Part shown: positions 30,471 through 40,765 of the stretch, one piece after another
Numbering within the stretch: the stretch's first letter is position 1
How the letters are laid out: the number at the start of each line of letters is the position of its first letter
Assembly: GCA_947490145.1 (NCBI GenBank)
Contig: CANLGD010000008.1
Coordinates: 1 to 64,000 of the forward strand
From: Flavobacteriia bacterium
Lineage (GTDB): Bacteria; Bacteroidota; Bacteroidia; Flavobacteriales_D; Crocinitomicaceae
Direction: 5' to 3'
Length of the DNA stretch: 64,000 nucleotides
Notes under the pieces: model-generated
Told to the model about the DNA's origin: nothing
The model's database searches: none
The model's input: only the letters and a program-made list of their open reading frames with translations
Translations under genes and position numbers: made by a program

Positions 30471-31249
30471 TTTTTAAAATTATTTAGGTTAAATAAATTT
30501 ACAGCGTTTTGTGAGGTTATTTCACCAATCTGTTGGGAAGATATTTCAAAAATATCTGAAAGTTTTTCGGCAATAATCGGAATGTAAGCACTTTCATTTC
30601 TTTTTCCTCGATGAGGTGAAGGCGCCAAATAAGGCGAATCAGTTTCTAAAATAATTTCATGTAAATTTAAATCCTCTACAACTTTATCTAATCCTGATTT
30701 TTTGAAGGTCAAAACACCACCAATTCCAAAAATAAAATTTCCGTATGAGCGAATTTTATCAATTTCTTTTTTTGTTCCTGTAAAACAATGAAACACACCA
30801 GATAAATTTTCGTCATTCTGTTTGTCTAATACCTCAAAGATTTCATCAAAAGAATCCCTAGCGTGAATTACAATTGGAATTTTTAATTCCTTTGCCCATT
30901 CAATTTGTTGCGCAAAAGCTTCTTTTTGTTGAGAAAGTAAAGTTTTATCCCAATACAAATCAATTCCAATTTCACCAACAGCAATAAATTTACGGGAGAA
31001 AAGTTCCGTTTTAATTTTAGCTATAAGTTCTGTATAATTTTCTGTCACAGAACATGGATGTAAACCCATCATTGCAAAACAATTTTTCGGAAATTCTTTT
31101 TCTAAGGCGTACATTCCTTCAATAGATTCTATATCAATATTTGGAAGTAATAATTTTTCAACACCAGAATTTATGGCGTTAAGAATTATTTCACTTCGAT
31201 CTTCATCAAATTGATTTGAATATAAATGAGTGTGGGAATCTATATACAT
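30467..31249 (-). CDS. TatD-family metal-dependent hydrolase
   Basis: MYIDSHTHLY, VGEIGIDLYWD, VIHARDSFDE, HCFTGTKKE, ETDSPYLAP; 4-nt overlap with ansA. Confidence 0.94.
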   Translation of the reverse strand: MYIDSHTHLYSNQFDEDRSEIILNAINSGVEKLLLPNIDIESIEGMYALEKEFPKNCFAMMGLHPCSVTENYTELIAKIKTELFSRKFIAVGEIGIDLYWDKTLLSQQKEAFAQQIEWAKELKIPIVIHARDSFDEIFEVLDKQNDENLSGVFHCFTGTKKEIDKIRSYGNFIFGIGGVLTFKKSGLDKVVEDLNLHEIILETDSPYLAPSPHRGKRNESAYIPIIAEKLSDIFEISSQQIGEITSQNAVNLFNLNNFKN

Positions 31250-31332
31250 TGATTTTTTGATTAATCAACTATTGCATTATGAGATTTAAATTTGTTAAAA
31301 AATCTAATATTCCAATAATCTAATAATTCATT

Positions 31333-31746
31333 TTAACAGAATTCGTTGTACGCTTCTTGTAAATTTTCTGCAATCATTGCTGCTGTTCCACCTTCAATGT
31401 GATGTCTTTCTAAAAAGTGAACTAATTCACCATCTTTAAACAAAGCAACTGATGGAGAAGATGGAGGATAAGGTAAGAAATATTTTCTTGCTTGAGCCAC
31501 CGCTTCACCGTCAACACCAGCAAAAACCGTTGTTAATTGTGCTGGTTTTTTATCACTTTGAATTGAAAGTTTAACTCCTGGTCGAAGATTTCCTGCTGCG
31601 CAACCACAAACAGAATTTACTACTACAAGTAAAGTTCCTTTTGAGTTTGCGATAACATTATCAACTTCTTGAGCTGAGATTAATTGTTCAAATCCTACGC
31701 TTGTAAGATCTGCTTTCATTGGTGCTACTAAATGTTCTGGATACAT
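31333..31746 (-). CDS. BrxA/BrxB family bacilliredoxin
   Basis: VVNSVCGCAAGNLRPG, AEN..EAYNEFC C-terminus. Confidence 0.92.
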   Translation of the reverse strand: MYPEHLVAPMKADLTSVGFEQLISAQEVDNVIANSKGTLLVVVNSVCGCAAGNLRPGVKLSIQSDKKPAQLTTVFAGVDGEAVAQARKYFLPYPPSSPSVALFKDGELVHFLERHHIEGGTAAMIAENLQEAYNEFC

Positions 31747-31777
31747 GTTTTTTTTATTTTTAGATATTGGGATTAAA

Positions 31778-31856
31778 AGATTCAGAAGTCAAGACTTTTA
31801 TTTTCTCTTTATAAAACTTTGGTTTTCAAGAAAATCAAGTCTTGACTTCTGAGTCT
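31778..31856. repeat. inverted-repeat element of the AGAnTCAGAAGTCAAGACTT family
   Basis: AGATTCAGAAGTCAAGACTT (31778-31797) and inverted AAGTCTTGACTTCTGAGTCT (31837-31856), 19/20 complementary. Confidence 0.75.
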
Positions 31857-31871
31857 AATTATTTTTTGTCT

Positions 31872-32390
31872 CTATTGCGGTAATGGTCCAACGTATTTTA
31901 AAAGCATATTTAAACCTGAAAAACACTTTGTTTTGTATGCATAATTAAATTCTTTATTTTCTTGAATATTAAGTAAAAAATCCACGTGTTCGTATTCTTT
32001 TTTTGCATCTTTATCTCCAATATATTCTAAAAATTTATTGTTTGTTTGTTTGTTTTTTTCAACGTATTTTTCAAACGATAAAACCTTGTCTTCGTGAATT
32101 ACAAAATAAGAACCTTTTTTAAGTTTGATTGAATAATTTCCTTTTTCGTCTGTTGTAAATGTTAAAACCGTTTCTTTTTTTGAGTCATTATTCATGGCAG
32201 ATTTCACGTAAAAAGTTGCATTTGAATACGCTTCTTTTGTGCCTTTAGACATTTCTTCCGTAGGCTTTGCACCACCACAATATGGTTTGTGAATTTCTAT
32301 AATTCCTTTTACAACAACTTTTTGTTTTTTACCTTTAAAAATAGCGCAAGAAGAAAGAAAAGTTAAACTAAGAATGACTAAAATTCGCAT
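31872..32390 (-). CDS. hypothetical lipoprotein
   Basis: Lipobox MRILVILSLTFLSSCAIF; 172 aa. Confidence 0.75.
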   Translation of the reverse strand: MRILVILSLTFLSSCAIFKGKKQKVVVKGIIEIHKPYCGGAKPTEEMSKGTKEAYSNATFYVKSAMNNDSKKETVLTFTTDEKGNYSIKLKKGSYFVIHEDKVLSFEKYVEKNKQTNNKFLEYIGDKDAKKEYEHVDFLLNIQENKEFNYAYKTKCFSGLNMLLKYVGPLPQ

Positions 32391-32581
32391 TTTTTTAATT
32401 TTATTTACTGTGGTGTAAAGTTACGAATAAACTAGAAACAGTTTTTAATTTAGTAATAAAAAATGCTAGAATTTGAAAAAAATATTAAACCGATGGTTTT
32501 TTAAGTAAACAGATAATAAAAAATCAAGTAAAGGTGTAAATTGAAAGTCCTATTTTCAATTTGCACGATTTTAATATGTTT

Positions 32582-34330
32582 TTAAGATAAAGTATTCATA
32601 TTGAGCTCTTTTAATTGCTCTTTACTCAATAAAGAAGGTGCATCAATCATTACATCTCTTCCTCTATTGTTTTTTGGGAATGCGATGTAATCGCGAATAG
32701 AATCAGATCCACCCATGGTTGCAACTAAACGATCTAAACCAAAAGCTAAACCTCCGTGTGGTGGCGCGCCATATTCAAAAGCATTCATTAAAAAGCCAAA
32801 TTGATCTTGCGCTTCGTCTTTTGTAAAACCAAGTAAATCAAACATTTGAGCTTGCAAATCTCTGTCATGAATTCTGATTGAACCTCCGCCTAATTCTACA
32901 CCATTCATTGCTAAATCGTAAGCATTTGCTCTTACTTTTCCTGGTTCAGTATAAATTAAATGAAAATCTTCTGGTTTTGGAGAGGTAAATGGATGATGCA
33001 TTGCGTGGTAACGGTTATTTTCCTCGTCCCATTCTAATAAAGGAAAATCTAAAACCCATAATGGCTTGAAAACATTTGGATTACGTAATCCTAATTCATT
33101 TCCTAAGTGCAAACGTAATTCACCCATTTGCTTGCGGGTTTTTTCCAAATCACCACTTAATAAGAACAATAAATCACCTGCTTTTGCATTTGCTTTTTCC
33201 GCCCAAAGTGCTAATTCTTTCGTGGAATAAAATTTATCTACCGAGGATTTGAATGTTCCGTCAGAATTACATTTTAAGTAAATCATTCCTTTGGCACCAA
33301 TTTGCGGACGTTTAACCCATTCAATTAATTCGTCTAATTGTTTACGTGTATATTCAGAACAATCTTGAGCATTTATTGCCAGAACAACCTCTGAGTCGTC
33401 AAAAACTTTAAAACCTTTGTTTTGAGTAAGTTCTGTGAAATCAACAAATTCCATTCCGAAACGGATATCTGGTTTATCTGAACCATATTTTTCCATTGCT
33501 TTTGCATAAGTCATGCGCGGAAAAGCTCCATCAAAGTTTACTCCCCTCACTGCTTGAAACAAATGTTTTATTAAGCCTTCAAAAGTTTGTAAAATATCTT
33601 CCTGTTCCACGAAAGCCATTTCGCAGTCAATTTGTGTAAATTCTGGTTGGCGATCTGCTCTTAAATCTTCATCACGGAAACATTTTACGATTTGATAATA
33701 TCGGTCAAAACCAGAAACCATTAACAATTGTTTGAAGGTTTGAGGAGATTGTGGTAAAGCGTAAAATTCACCTTGATTCATTCGGCTTGGAACAACAAAA
33801 TCTCTTGCTCCTTCTGGAGTTGATTTAATTAAATAAGGTGTTTCTACATCTAAAAAATCTAAAAAATCTAAGTATTTTCTTGTTTCTAAAGCAACTTTAT
33901 TTCTTAACTTAAGTTTTTCTTGTACAGGATTTCGTCTTAAATCTAGGTAACGGTATTGAGCACGAATTTCTTCACCACCATCTGTTTCATCTTCTATTAT
34001 AAAAGGTGGAGTTTTAGCTGCATTTAAAACAGTTAATTTTTCAATTTTAATTTCGATTTCACCCGTTGGAATATTTTTATTTTTACTTGAACGTTCAACA
34101 ACAATTCCTTCAACTTGAATAACAAATTCACGGCCAAGTTTGCGAGCTTGCATGCATAAATCTGTGTTTTCATCTAAATTGAAAACAAGTTGCGTGATTC
34201 CATAACGGTCTCTTAAATCCACAAAAGTCATTCCACCCAAGTCACGTGAACGTTGCATCCAACCTGAAAGTGTAACTTTTTGATTTATATTCTCAATTCT
34301 TAATTCACCGTTTGTGTGAGATCTATACAT
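32582..34330 (-). CDS. aspS: aspartate--tRNA ligase
   Basis: 582 aa; [55 protein letters not shown]. Confidence 0.98.
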   Translation of the reverse strand: MYRSHTNGELRIENINQKVTLSGWMQRSRDLGGMTFVDLRDRYGITQLVFNLDENTDLCMQARKLGREFVIQVEGIVVERSSKNKNIPTGEIEIKIEKLTVLNAAKTPPFIIEDETDGGEEIRAQYRYLDLRRNPVQEKLKLRNKVALETRKYLDFLDFLDVETPYLIKSTPEGARDFVVPSRMNQGEFYALPQSPQTFKQLLMVSGFDRYYQIVKCFRDEDLRADRQPEFTQIDCEMAFVEQEDILQTFEGLIKHLFQAVRGVNFDGAFPRMTYAKAMEKYGSDKPDIRFGMEFVDFTELTQNKGFKVFDDSEVVLAINAQDCSEYTRKQLDELIEWVKRPQIGAKGMIYLKCNSDGTFKSSVDKFYSTKELALWAEKANAKAGDLLFLLSGDLEKTRKQMGELRLHLGNELGLRNPNVFKPLWVLDFPLLEWDEENNRYHAMHHPFTSPKPEDFHLIYTEPGKVRANAYDLAMNGVELGGGSIRIHDRDLQAQMFDLLGFTKDEAQDQFGFLMNAFEYGAPPHGGLAFGLDRLVATMGGSDSIRDYIAFPKNNRGRDVMIDAPSLLSKEQLKELNMNTLS

Positions 34331-34457
34331 ATTAAAAAATATTTGAAATGCAAAGTTAAGAAATTAATGTGAGAATTTTGTAGGCTGAGATTTGCAATTT
34401 GAAATGTTCTTTTATTCCATAAATTTGAAATTATTTCCTATTTTCCACAAATACTTT

Positions 34458-34465
34458 TATCTTTG
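34458..34465 (+). promoter_or_regulatory. Bacteroidota -7 element upstream of ppa
   Basis: TATCTTTG; overlaps the annotated ORF start, so the real start is probably the internal Met at 34484. Confidence 0.5.
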
Positions 34466-35176
34466 TGTCCCTTAAAATTTAAAATGAAAGCAGAAGTAAA
34501 AAAAATTATAGAACTAATGAGCAAAAATTTTGTTGCTCATCCTTGGCATGGAGTTGAAATTGGAGAAAAAGCTCCAGCAATTGTAAATGCTTATATTGAA
34601 ATCGTTCCTTCAGATTCAATTAAATATGAAATTGACAAAGAAAGTGGACTAATTATGGTTGATAGACCACAAAAATTGTCGAATCACATGCCGTGTATGT
34701 ATGGTTTTTTACCAAAAACTTTGTGTGATCAATCAGTTGCAGAATTTGCAAATTCAAAAACAAATCGCACGGATATTACTGGTGATATGGATCCTTTGGA
34801 TATTTGTGTATTAAGCGAAAGAGAATTTAGTCACGTAAATATTTTGTGTGAAGCAAAAGTTATTGGCGGATTTAGAATGATCGATGGAGGAGAAGCTGAC
34901 GATAAAATCATTGCAGTTTTAAAAGGAGATCAGGCTTATGGTTTGATAGAAGACATATCTGAAATGCCTAAATTGGTTATTGATAGAGTTCGCCATTTTT
35001 TCTTGACTTACAAAGATTTAGACGGTGGTGCAAAAAATGTTGAGGTAACACATGTTTACGGTAAAGAAGAAGCTTTTGAAGTAATAAAAAGAGCCACAAT
35101 GGATTACACGAATAAGTATGGTAATATGAGTGAGAATTTAGCGGAGGCTTTATTGTCTGCTGTATCAGCAAAATAA
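34463..35176 (+). CDS. ppa: inorganic pyrophosphatase (probable start MKAEVKK at 34484)
   Basis: YIEIVPSDSIKYEIDKESGLIMVDRP, GDMDPLDICVLSE, DDKIIAVLKGD. Confidence 0.92.
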   Translation: MCPLKFKMKAEVKKIIELMSKNFVAHPWHGVEIGEKAPAIVNAYIEIVPSDSIKYEIDKESGLIMVDRPQKLSNHMPCMYGFLPKTLCDQSVAEFANSKTNRTDITGDMDPLDICVLSEREFSHVNILCEAKVIGGFRMIDGGEADDKIIAVLKGDQAYGLIEDISEMPKLVIDRVRHFFLTYKDLDGGAKNVEVTHVYGKEEAFEVIKRATMDYTNKYGNMSENLAEALLSAVSAK

Positions 35177-35291
35177 TAATTTTGGGTTTAAATATCCCAT
35201 TTTATCTTCGATGCTTGCTTTGCAGGTGCCGTTTGCTTTCAGTTAAATAAAATAGAGTTATTAGTAAAAAAGAAGAAAATTCGATAGAGAT

Positions 35292-36506
35292 TTAACAATT
35301 GTTAAAAATTTTATCAACCACTCCTTTATTTTTTTCAATAAACGCGCTTGATTTTAACGACAACATTTTTTTTTCATTCGTAATATTTAAAAGTACCTTT
35401 TCTAGTTCTTCTTCTGTGGAAACAGAAAAACCAATTTCTTCATTGATAAATAATTGCGCTTCAGGAAATCGTGCGTATTTTGGTCCAAAAATTACGGGTA
35501 AACCAAATACTGCTGGTTCAAGAATGTTGTGTAAACTTCCGGTAAATCCTCCTCCAACATAGGCGAAACTTCCATAAGAATAAGCGTTTGAAAGTTTTCC
35601 TATAGAATCAATAATTAATATTTTTTGACTGTTATATTTTTCTTCAAATTGAGAGTAACGAATTGTTTTTAATTGAAAAAGTGTTTCAATTTCCGATAAA
35701 TGTTTTTCTCCGATTTCATGCGGTGCAATAATTACTTTTTGCTTTTGGATTGTATTTTCAATCGATTTTTTTAAGAAATTTTCATCAATCGACCAGGAAC
35801 TTCCTACGATAAAAGCTTTATCTTTTTCAAGAAATTGTGTTAAGATTAAATCTTCTTGCACGTGCATTTTATTTTCTAACACTCTGTCAAAACGCATATC
35901 TCCAACTAAACTTACTTCATCAAAGGAAATTGATTTAAGTAAATCTACAGATTCTTGATTCTGAACAAAAATACGTTCAAAACAAGAAATTGCTTTTCTA
36001 AAAATTGAACCATACCACTTGAAAAACCGTTGGTTTTGTCTAAAAATGGCACAAATTGAATAAATTTGAACATTTCTATTTTTCGCTTCAAAAATCAAAT
36101 TACACCAAAACTCATATTTTACAATAAAAATTTTTGAAACCTTGAAATGATTTAAAAATAAGGTTGCGTTTTTTTTGGTGTCGAATGGCAGATAGCAAGC
36201 AAAATCTACCGGGTGATTTCTTTTATTATAATTTTCAAAACCAGAAGGACTAAAAAAAGTTACCAATAAAAAAATGGATGGATTTTCATTTTTTAAGCGA
36301 TTCATTAAAGGCAAACCTTGATCAAATTCTCCTAAAGAGGCACAGTGAAACCAAATTATTTCTCTATTTTCTTCTACTTTTGGAAGTTTTGAAAGCCAAT
36401 TTTTTCTCCCTAAAATTCCCTTTTTTGCTTTTGCATTAAAAAACTGAGCTAAAAAAATTCCGAAAATTAAAAAGCGAATTGATATTGAATAAATAAAACG
36501 CATCAA
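35292..36506 (-). CDS. waaA: 3-deoxy-D-manno-octulosonic acid transferase
   Basis: IWFHCASLGEFDQGLPL, FFSPSGFENY, YAYVGGGFTGSLHNILEPAVFGLPVIFGP-type motif. Confidence 0.93.
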   Translation of the reverse strand: MMRFIYSISIRFLIFGIFLAQFFNAKAKKGILGRKNWLSKLPKVEENREIIWFHCASLGEFDQGLPLMNRLKNENPSIFLLVTFFSPSGFENYNKRNHPVDFACYLPFDTKKNATLFLNHFKVSKIFIVKYEFWCNLIFEAKNRNVQIYSICAIFRQNQRFFKWYGSIFRKAISCFERIFVQNQESVDLLKSISFDEVSLVGDMRFDRVLENKMHVQEDLILTQFLEKDKAFIVGSSWSIDENFLKKSIENTIQKQKVIIAPHEIGEKHLSEIETLFQLKTIRYSQFEEKYNSQKILIIDSIGKLSNAYSYGSFAYVGGGFTGSLHNILEPAVFGLPVIFGPKYARFPEAQLFINEEIGFSVSTEEELEKVLLNITNEKKMLSLKSSAFIEKNKGVVDKIFNNC

Positions 36507-37258
36507 TTAATGTAATAATCTTTTGGTTTTCTTTTGTAAATTGGAATGAACCAACCAGTGCGAAATCCAATTTGAATGTCCTTTCTAATTTCTTGTGAAA
36601 CAGGTATTTCTGGCTGATCAAAAAAGATGGTTCTCTGATTTTTAGTAAATCCTTGTTGTATATAAAATCCTCCGTAAAAATTGATTAAACCAGAATTAGA
36701 TAAAAAAGCATAACCAATAAATTGGTGTAGATTTAATCCATTTGTCAAACGATCATATCCTTTTCTGTAATCTAATTCAATTAGCGGAACAACATGTTCT
36801 TGTGTTTCAACGCGCATTTTATGAGCCAAAAACCCTACACCACCATGAATAAAAATACCTGAATTTTTATTGTAATTTGAAACTGGAATTATTTTTCCAA
36901 AGGTTAAATTAGCATTAAATCCACGTGCTAAAAGTACAACTTGAGCAACATTTCCATTAACGTCAGTAATGTTTCCATAACTATCTACAAGGTCGTCAAA
37001 AATACCAGTTGCATTGATTTTTGTGCCAAAAATAAAATTTGCATCAATTCCCCAAAAGTAATTTTTACTTGTTTTATAACCAGAAGTAAAGCCTAAATGA
37101 CTCAAATATCCAAAGCGGTCAGTCAAATCTCCATGCGTCCAATTTCCTCCATAATGTATACCAACCCATGGAGTACTAATGATGCTATCTTTCACATTTC
37201 GTTGAGAAAAACTCATGAAGGCAAAAAGGAAAAAAATGAGAGTGAAACTTAATTTCAT
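36503..37258 (-). CDS. hypothetical outer-membrane beta-barrel-like protein
   Basis: Signal peptide, aromatic/glycine-rich beta pattern; 4-nt overlap with waaA. Confidence 0.65.
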   Translation of the reverse strand: MKLSFTLIFFLFAFMSFSQRNVKDSIISTPWVGIHYGGNWTHGDLTDRFGYLSHLGFTSGYKTSKNYFWGIDANFIFGTKINATGIFDDLVDSYGNITDVNGNVAQVVLLARGFNANLTFGKIIPVSNYNKNSGIFIHGGVGFLAHKMRVETQEHVVPLIELDYRKGYDRLTNGLNLHQFIGYAFLSNSGLINFYGGFYIQQGFTKNQRTIFFDQPEIPVSQEIRKDIQIGFRTGWFIPIYKRKPKDYYIN

Positions 37259-37374
37259 TTTTCAAAGATACTTAATTTCTTTTTAATTCGATTTACGTGT
37301 GAATAAATTAAAGTAACAGATAAAATGTAATTTTTTTATCAGAGTAAAATGTTTACAATAATTCTTTTTTAAAA

Positions 37375-38085
37375 TCAGCGCCCACCAAAAATTGAACTTC
37401 CAACTCTTACCATTGTACTGCCTTCTTCAATAGCAAGTTGGTAATCTCCACTCATACCCATGGAAATTTCTTTAAATTCAGCATTAAATTTAAAGTGATT
37501 GCTTTTGAGAATTTCGAAATAGTTTTTTAATGTTCTAAATTCTGTTTTTATTTGGTCTTTATTATCTGTAAAAGATGCCATTCCCATGACACCAACAATG
37601 TTAATATTTTTGAGATTTAGAAAAATTTCATCTTTTAAAATAGTGGTAGCCTCTTCCAACGAAAGTCCAAATTTAGTCTCTTCTTCGGCAATGTAAAACT
37701 GTAACAAACAATCAATTATACGATTATTTTTTACTGCTTCCTTGTTGATTTCAATTAGTAATTTCATACTATCAACAGCGTGAATTAAACTGACAAAAGG
37801 TGCTATAAATTTTACTTTATTTGTTTGCAAATGTCCGATTAAGTGCCATTTAATGTCTTTTGCTAAAGACTCTTGTTTTTCGCAAACTTCTTGTACTTTG
37901 TTTTCTCCAAAGATTCGTTGACCAGCTTGATAAGCTTCTAAAATTGCTTCGTTTGGTTTGGTTTTAGAAACAGCAACTAAAGTAACTTCTTTTGGAAGGG
38001 TATTTTTTATTTCTATCAGTTTTTCAGCAATCATTCGTGAATTGGATAAATTGTTAAACCACTTCTTAATTTTGGTTCGACCCAA
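37375..38085 (-). CDS. YggS-family pyridoxal phosphate-containing protein (probable start MIAEKLIEIK at 38034)
   Basis: VTLVAVSKTKPNEAI, FGENKVQE, WHLIGHLQTNK, SMGMSGDYQLAIEEGSTMVRVGSSIFG. Confidence 0.94.
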   Translation of the reverse strand: MGRTKIKKWFNNLSNSRMIAEKLIEIKNTLPKEVTLVAVSKTKPNEAILEAYQAGQRIFGENKVQEVCEKQESLAKDIKWHLIGHLQTNKVKFIAPFVSLIHAVDSMKLLIEINKEAVKNNRIIDCLLQFYIAEEETKFGLSLEEATTILKDEIFLNLKNINIVGVMGMASFTDNKDQIKTEFRTLKNYFEILKSNHFKFNAEFKEISMGMSGDYQLAIEEGSTMVRVGSSIFGGR

Positions 38086-39263
38086 GTGGATTTTGGTGGC
38101 ATAATTAATTGATTATCAGCAACTTTTACAACTTGCTTCATGTTTAATGGAAATAAAACAAATCCTAATTCAGCCTTTCCGTTCGCAATCGGTTCAGAAA
38201 TGGCAGATAAACCTAAATTTCCGCTGATGAACTCAATATTTGTGTCTGTTTTTAAATCTGTTATTTCCAATAAAGGAGCCAGAATATATTGGGTCAAAAT
38301 TTCTGGATCCAAACAAGCTACAGGATTATTTTCATTGATTATTTCGTTTCTGCACTTCAACAAATACCATTGGTTTTTTAAATTCATGCAAATTTCATGT
38401 TCTTTTTTAGGTTTTTCCGCAGAATATAATTTTTCGACAAAAAACCATTTTTCTAAATCATTTAAAAATTTTATGGAATCAATATTTTTTAGAGACTTTA
38501 CTAAACGATTAAATTCAAGAATATTTAGACTATTTTCATCTATAAAAAAAGCCAAGAAATAATCGTGATTGTTACTATTAATGTTTTTATTTTTGTACAA
38601 ATCTGCCAGTTTAGCTGAGGAAGCTGAGCGATGATGACCGTCAGCAATGTAAGTTGTTTCAATTTTTGCAAAAGCTATTAAAATTCTTGTTTCATCTTTT
38701 TGATTCAGAATCCACAATTCATGTTTGATACAATCTGTGGTTGAAAATTCATATTCTGGTAGGTCTTTTTTTATTTCAGCATAAATTTTTTCTAATTCAG
38801 AATTATGTGGATAAGACAATAAAACTGGTTCAGCATTAAAGCCAACTAAATCTAGATAATTGGTAAACATTTCTTCGCGGCTTGTGATTGTTGCTTCGTG
38901 TTTTTTGATAGAATCATTTTGATATTCTTCCACACTTGCACCAGCAATTATTCCCGTAAAAATGTTTTCTCCTTTTGTTTGTTGATACAAATAAATACTT
39001 TCTTCTTTATCTTGAATCAGAATTCCAGCTTTTTTAAATTCTTCAAACTTTGATTTTACATTCAAAAATCGCTCTTTTGAATTTGGTTTTGTCTTTACAA
39101 TTTCATTGTATTCTGGATTTATTATCCGAATAAAAGTGTAAGGATTTTCCTCTAATTTAGCCTTGAGAATTGTCTTTTTATAGGTATAAACTGGACGAGT
39201 TGCAACAAGATGAGCTTTATCTCTCGTTGGTCGAATTGCTCTGAAAGGTTTTATTTTTGCCAT
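38031..39263 (-). CDS. DUF1015 family protein
   Basis: IKPFRAIRPTRDKAHLVATRPV, YIADGHHRSASSAKL. Confidence 0.88.
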   Translation of the reverse strand: MAKIKPFRAIRPTRDKAHLVATRPVYTYKKTILKAKLEENPYTFIRIINPEYNEIVKTKPNSKERFLNVKSKFEEFKKAGILIQDKEESIYLYQQTKGENIFTGIIAGASVEEYQNDSIKKHEATITSREEMFTNYLDLVGFNAEPVLLSYPHNSELEKIYAEIKKDLPEYEFSTTDCIKHELWILNQKDETRILIAFAKIETTYIADGHHRSASSAKLADLYKNKNINSNNHDYFLAFFIDENSLNILEFNRLVKSLKNIDSIKFLNDLEKWFFVEKLYSAEKPKKEHEICMNLKNQWYLLKCRNEIINENNPVACLDPEILTQYILAPLLEITDLKTDTNIEFISGNLGLSAISEPIANGKAELGFVLFPLNMKQVVKVADNQLIMPPKSTWVEPKLRSGLTIYPIHE

Positions 39264-39307
39264 GTTTTGTTCTTGTCACGAAAGTAGTAATTTTATTTAT
39301 ATAAATA

Positions 39308-39335
39308 AAAAGCCCAAGTAATTAAACTTGGGTTT
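39308..39335 (-). terminator. Rho-independent terminator downstream of the small lipoprotein gene
   Basis: Minus strand AAACCCAAGTTTAATTACTTGGGCTTTTTATT. Confidence 0.7.
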
Positions 39336-39356
39336 ATGTGCGTATCATTTAGTTTT

Positions 39357-39693
39357 TTAATTACATTTAGTTGCTTTTTTGTTCCATTCAAGTTGATAAT
39401 CAATTTTTTCTTTATCGGTTGCTCCCTCTTCTAAATTATATTTTTTTACATTTTTCGTCAAAAAGAGATAATTCTGCTTCTAACTCTTTTTTTGCTTCAG
39501 GATCCTTTTCTATTGTAATTTCTCTATCTATATTAAATCTATTGTTTTTGCAATCACAAAATGAAAGATTATCTAAGTCAATTTCTTTATCCTCGGTATT
39601 TACTTCATTGTTTTTTGGGCCACAAGAAATAAGAATACATATAATTCCTGTGAATTTGATTAATTCTCCAAGTCGGAGAGCTGGTTTTTTCAT
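39357..39693 (-). pseudogene. small lipoprotein gene interrupted by a homopolymer frameshift (track ORF 39436-39693 is the N-terminal part)
   Basis: Lipobox ...CILISCGPKNNE; ORF ends CKKI* at a 7-A run; with 6 A it continues CKKYNLEEGATDKEKIDYQLEWNKKATKCN* to 39357, about 20 nt before the terminator. Confidence 0.6.
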
Positions 39694-39733
39694 GAATTGT
39701 AAATTTTGGTTGAGGTAGAGTTAAAAAAAGTTT

Positions 39734-39768
39734 AAAAAAAATCCCCAATTTTTAAAATTAGGGATTTT
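39734..39768 (-). terminator. Rho-independent terminator of the atp operon
   Basis: Minus strand AAAATCCCTAATTTTAAAAATTGGGGATTTTTTTT. Confidence 0.8.
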
Positions 39769-39815
39769 GGTTTTTTTTTAAGTTAGCATGTCACTCAAAA
39801 TTCATTACTCTCTTT

Positions 39816-40685
39816 TTATCCATTCAAAGCCTCAGCTCCACCAACGATTTCTAAGATTTCGTTTGTGATTGCCGCTTGTCTTGCTTTATTATAACTTAAA
39901 GTTAAATTTTTCTTCATTTCAGAGGCATTATCTGTTGCTTTGTGCATTGCAGTCATACGAGCGCCATGTTCAGAAGCATAAGAATCTAATAATGATTTAA
40001 AAAATTGAATTTTTAATGATTTTGGAATTAATTCATCAACAATTTCTTCTTTTGAAGGTTCAAAAATATAATCGCTTGATGATCCATCTTCAACAACTGT
40101 TGGAATAATTGGTAAGAATTGTTCTGTTTTTACATCTTGTGATGCTGCATTAATAAATGAATTATAAATTACAACAACTTTGTCAAAATCTTTGGCTAAA
40201 AATTTATCCATGATGCTTCGTGCTATTATGGAAGAATTATCAAAAGATAAATCAGCATAAATATCTTCAACACCAAATTCTGAATTTAAGATTCTTGAGT
40301 CACTTCTTCTGTATGCGTCAGTCACTTTTTTCCCTAAACATAAAACTTTTACACTGCAAGAAGCATATTCATTTTCAATTAATAAATTAACTTTCTTGAT
40401 TACGTTGTTGTTAAATCCACCACAAAGACCTCTGTTAGAAGAAATTCCAACAATTAAAACATTTTTTACTTCACGTGTATCAGAAAAAGCATTTTCAGAT
40501 AAATCTAAACTAGAACTTAAATTTCCTAAAATTTCTTTCAGTTTTGTAGCATACGGACGCATTTGCGTTACAGCATCTTGCGCTCGTTTCAATTTCGCTG
40601 CAGAAACCATTTTCATTGCTGAAGTGATTTGCATCGTTGAACCAACTGAAACAATTCTATTACGTATTTCTTTTAAATTTGCCAT
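39816..40685 (-). CDS. atpG: ATP synthase F1 subunit gamma
   Basis: MANLKEIRNRIVSVGSTMQITSAMKMVSAAKLKRAQ; C-terminal NKARQAAITNEILEIVGGAEAL. Confidence 0.98.
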   Translation of the reverse strand: MANLKEIRNRIVSVGSTMQITSAMKMVSAAKLKRAQDAVTQMRPYATKLKEILGNLSSSLDLSENAFSDTREVKNVLIVGISSNRGLCGGFNNNVIKKVNLLIENEYASCSVKVLCLGKKVTDAYRRSDSRILNSEFGVEDIYADLSFDNSSIIARSIMDKFLAKDFDKVVVIYNSFINAASQDVKTEQFLPIIPTVVEDGSSSDYIFEPSKEEIVDELIPKSLKIQFFKSLLDSYASEHGARMTAMHKATDNASEMKKNLTLSYNKARQAAITNEILEIVGGAEALNG

Positions 40686-40714
40686 GTTTATTTAGCTTTT
40701 AGCTTTTAGAAAAT

Positions 40715-40749
40715 AGCTTTTAGTTGTTTGAAAAATACAACTAAAAGCT
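40715..40749. repeat. intercistronic inverted repeat between atpA and atpG
   Basis: AGCTTTTAGTTGT / ACAACTAAAAGCT perfect 13-bp arms with adjacent TTTAGCTTTTAGC repeats. Confidence 0.7.
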
Positions 40750-40765
40750 AAGTGCTAATGTCTAA

